Part shown: positions 63,458 through 64,000 of the stretch, one piece after another | Position numbering within the stretch: the first letter of the stretch is position 1 | Layout of the letters: every line of letters begins with the position of its first letter | Source: Opitutus terrae PB90-1 | GTDB taxonomy: Bacteria; Verrucomicrobiota; Verrucomicrobiia; Opitutales; Opitutaceae | DNA: 64,000 nucleotides | Reading direction: 5' to 3' | Assembly: GCF_000019965.1 (NCBI RefSeq) | Contig: NC_010571.1 | Location: forward strand, 186,001 to 250,000 | The notes under the pieces: model-generated | Told to the model about the DNA's origin: nothing | Databases searched by the model: none | Seen by the model: only the letters and a program-made list of their open reading frames with translations | Position numbers and translations under genes: made by a program

Positions 63458-63733
63458 TTAGATTTCCTTGCGCGTCATGCCGCCGTGCGCCTTGAAGATG
63501 CGCGTCAGCGCGAACTCGCCGAGCTTGTGGCCGACCATGTTCTCGGTGACGTAGACGGCGATGAAGGCCTTGCCGTTGTGCACGCTGAAGGTGTGCCCGA
63601 CGAAATCAGGCGTGATCGTCGAGCGACGGGACCAGGTCTGGATGGGCTTCTTGGCGCCGGCCTTGTTCGCCTTCTCGATCTTCTCGAGCAGGTGGTAGTC
63701 GACGAAGAAGCCTTTCTTGATGGAACGTGACAT
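63458..63733 (-). CDS. rpsS: 30S ribosomal protein uS19
   Basis: 91 residues, standard. [44 protein letters not shown] and [19 protein letters not shown] are diagnostic. It starts twelve bases after the rplB stop. Confidence 0.98.
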   Translation of the reverse strand: MSRSIKKGFFVDYHLLEKIEKANKAGAKKPIQTWSRRSTITPDFVGHTFSVHNGKAFIAVYVTENMVGHKLGEFALTRIFKAHGGMTRKEI

Positions 63734-63745
63734 GGGGCGGGTGGA

Positions 63746-64000
63746 TTACTTTTTGCCGCGCGGCTTGCGGCCGTTGTGATGGACGATGATCTGCGCGTTC
63801 GACTGCTTCGAACGGCGGCGGGTCGGGAAGCCCTTCGCGAGCTGGCCCCACGGGGACACCAGCTGCTGACGACCGCCACCACCCTTGGACTTGCCCTGAC
63901 CACCACCGTTGGGGTGATCGACGGGGTTCATCACCATACCGCGGACGGTGGGGCGAACGCCGAGCCAGCGACGACGGCCGGCCTTGCCCAGCGACTGGTT
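63746..64000 (-). CDS. rplB: 50S ribosomal protein uL2, 3' part only
   Basis: C-terminal 84 residues; the gene continues past the right edge. [40 protein letters not shown] and the end [18 protein letters not shown] are characteristic of uL2, including the His important for peptidyl transfer architecture. The order rplB-rpsS-rplV-rpsC is that of the S10 operon. Confidence 0.97.
   Translation of the reverse strand, partial: NQSLGKAGRRRWLGVRPTVRGMVMNPVDHPNGGGQGKSKGGGGRQQLVSPWGQLAKGFPTRRRSKQSNAQIIVHHNGRKPRGKK

Overview
The window is GC-rich (clearly above 60% by eye), densely coded DNA from one bacterial chromosome. No phage, plasmid or integron module is visible. The gene set fits an Opitutaceae-like member of the Verrucomicrobiota: a XylR-type AraC regulator, GH97 and beta-helix polysaccharide enzymes, an S10/spc/alpha ribosomal supercluster without rpmD, infA and rpmJ, ribosomal proteins with Ala/Pro/Lys-rich extensions, and a near-absence of Shine-Dalgarno motifs. 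The taxonomic placement is inference; there is no rRNA gene in the window.

Layout. 1-10 kb: a CAP-domain protein (cut by the edge), an aldo/keto reductase, a XylR-like regulator, ilvB-ilvN with a leader-peptide attenuator, a secreted beta-helix protein, a cNMP-binding protein, a small zinc ribbon and a soluble histidine kinase. 10-25 kb: a sensory and secretion section with an orphan sugar-binding protein divergent from a chemoreceptor that carries a C-terminal solute-binding-like domain, a response regulator, a GH97 glycosidase, a quinone oxidoreductase ending in a 164-bp MITE-like element, two secreted proteins of unknown function and a hybrid kinase lacking both phospho-acceptor residues. 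25-35 kb: UDP-xylose synthase, a tRNA-guanine transglycosylase without its zinc cysteines, trpG/pabA, nrdR, a HIT protein, dprA, nnrDE, acpS and pdxJ. 35-45 kb: gltA at the end of a hisD-hisC-hisB-hisH run, then guaA and an AsmA-like protein. 45-50 kb: an MFS exporter, a 21-residue Lys-rich microprotein, a YciF-like ferritin-fold protein, a PAP2 phosphatase and a polytopic membrane protein.

50.2-64 kb is the minus-strand ribosomal supercluster, read from the right edge: rplB-rpsS-rplV-rpsC-rplP-rpmC-rpsQ-rplN-rplX-rplE-rpsN-rpsH-rplF-rplR-rpsE-rplO-secY-(adk-like)-map-rpsM-rpsK-rpsD-rpoA-rplQ, closed by a clear intrinsic terminator. The adk position holds a shortened adenylate-kinase-like ORF without a P-loop.

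The most unusual non-coding signal is a set of intercistronic elements. Each has an arm of 2-4 degenerate short words, a GC-rich spacer and the reverse complement of those words. They fill whole gaps between genes, starting a few bases after one stop codon and, in several cases, ending a few bases before the next start codon. The words differ between loci (AATCGAAA, GAACGAGA, GGAGTTCG, GCCGAATG, CAAGT, TTTAAAG), yet complementarity within each two-armed locus is kept. At least five of the two-armed elements and several one-armed ones lie inside the ribosomal supercluster, where they could set the translation of individual cistrons in a genome that hardly uses Shine-Dalgarno pairing.
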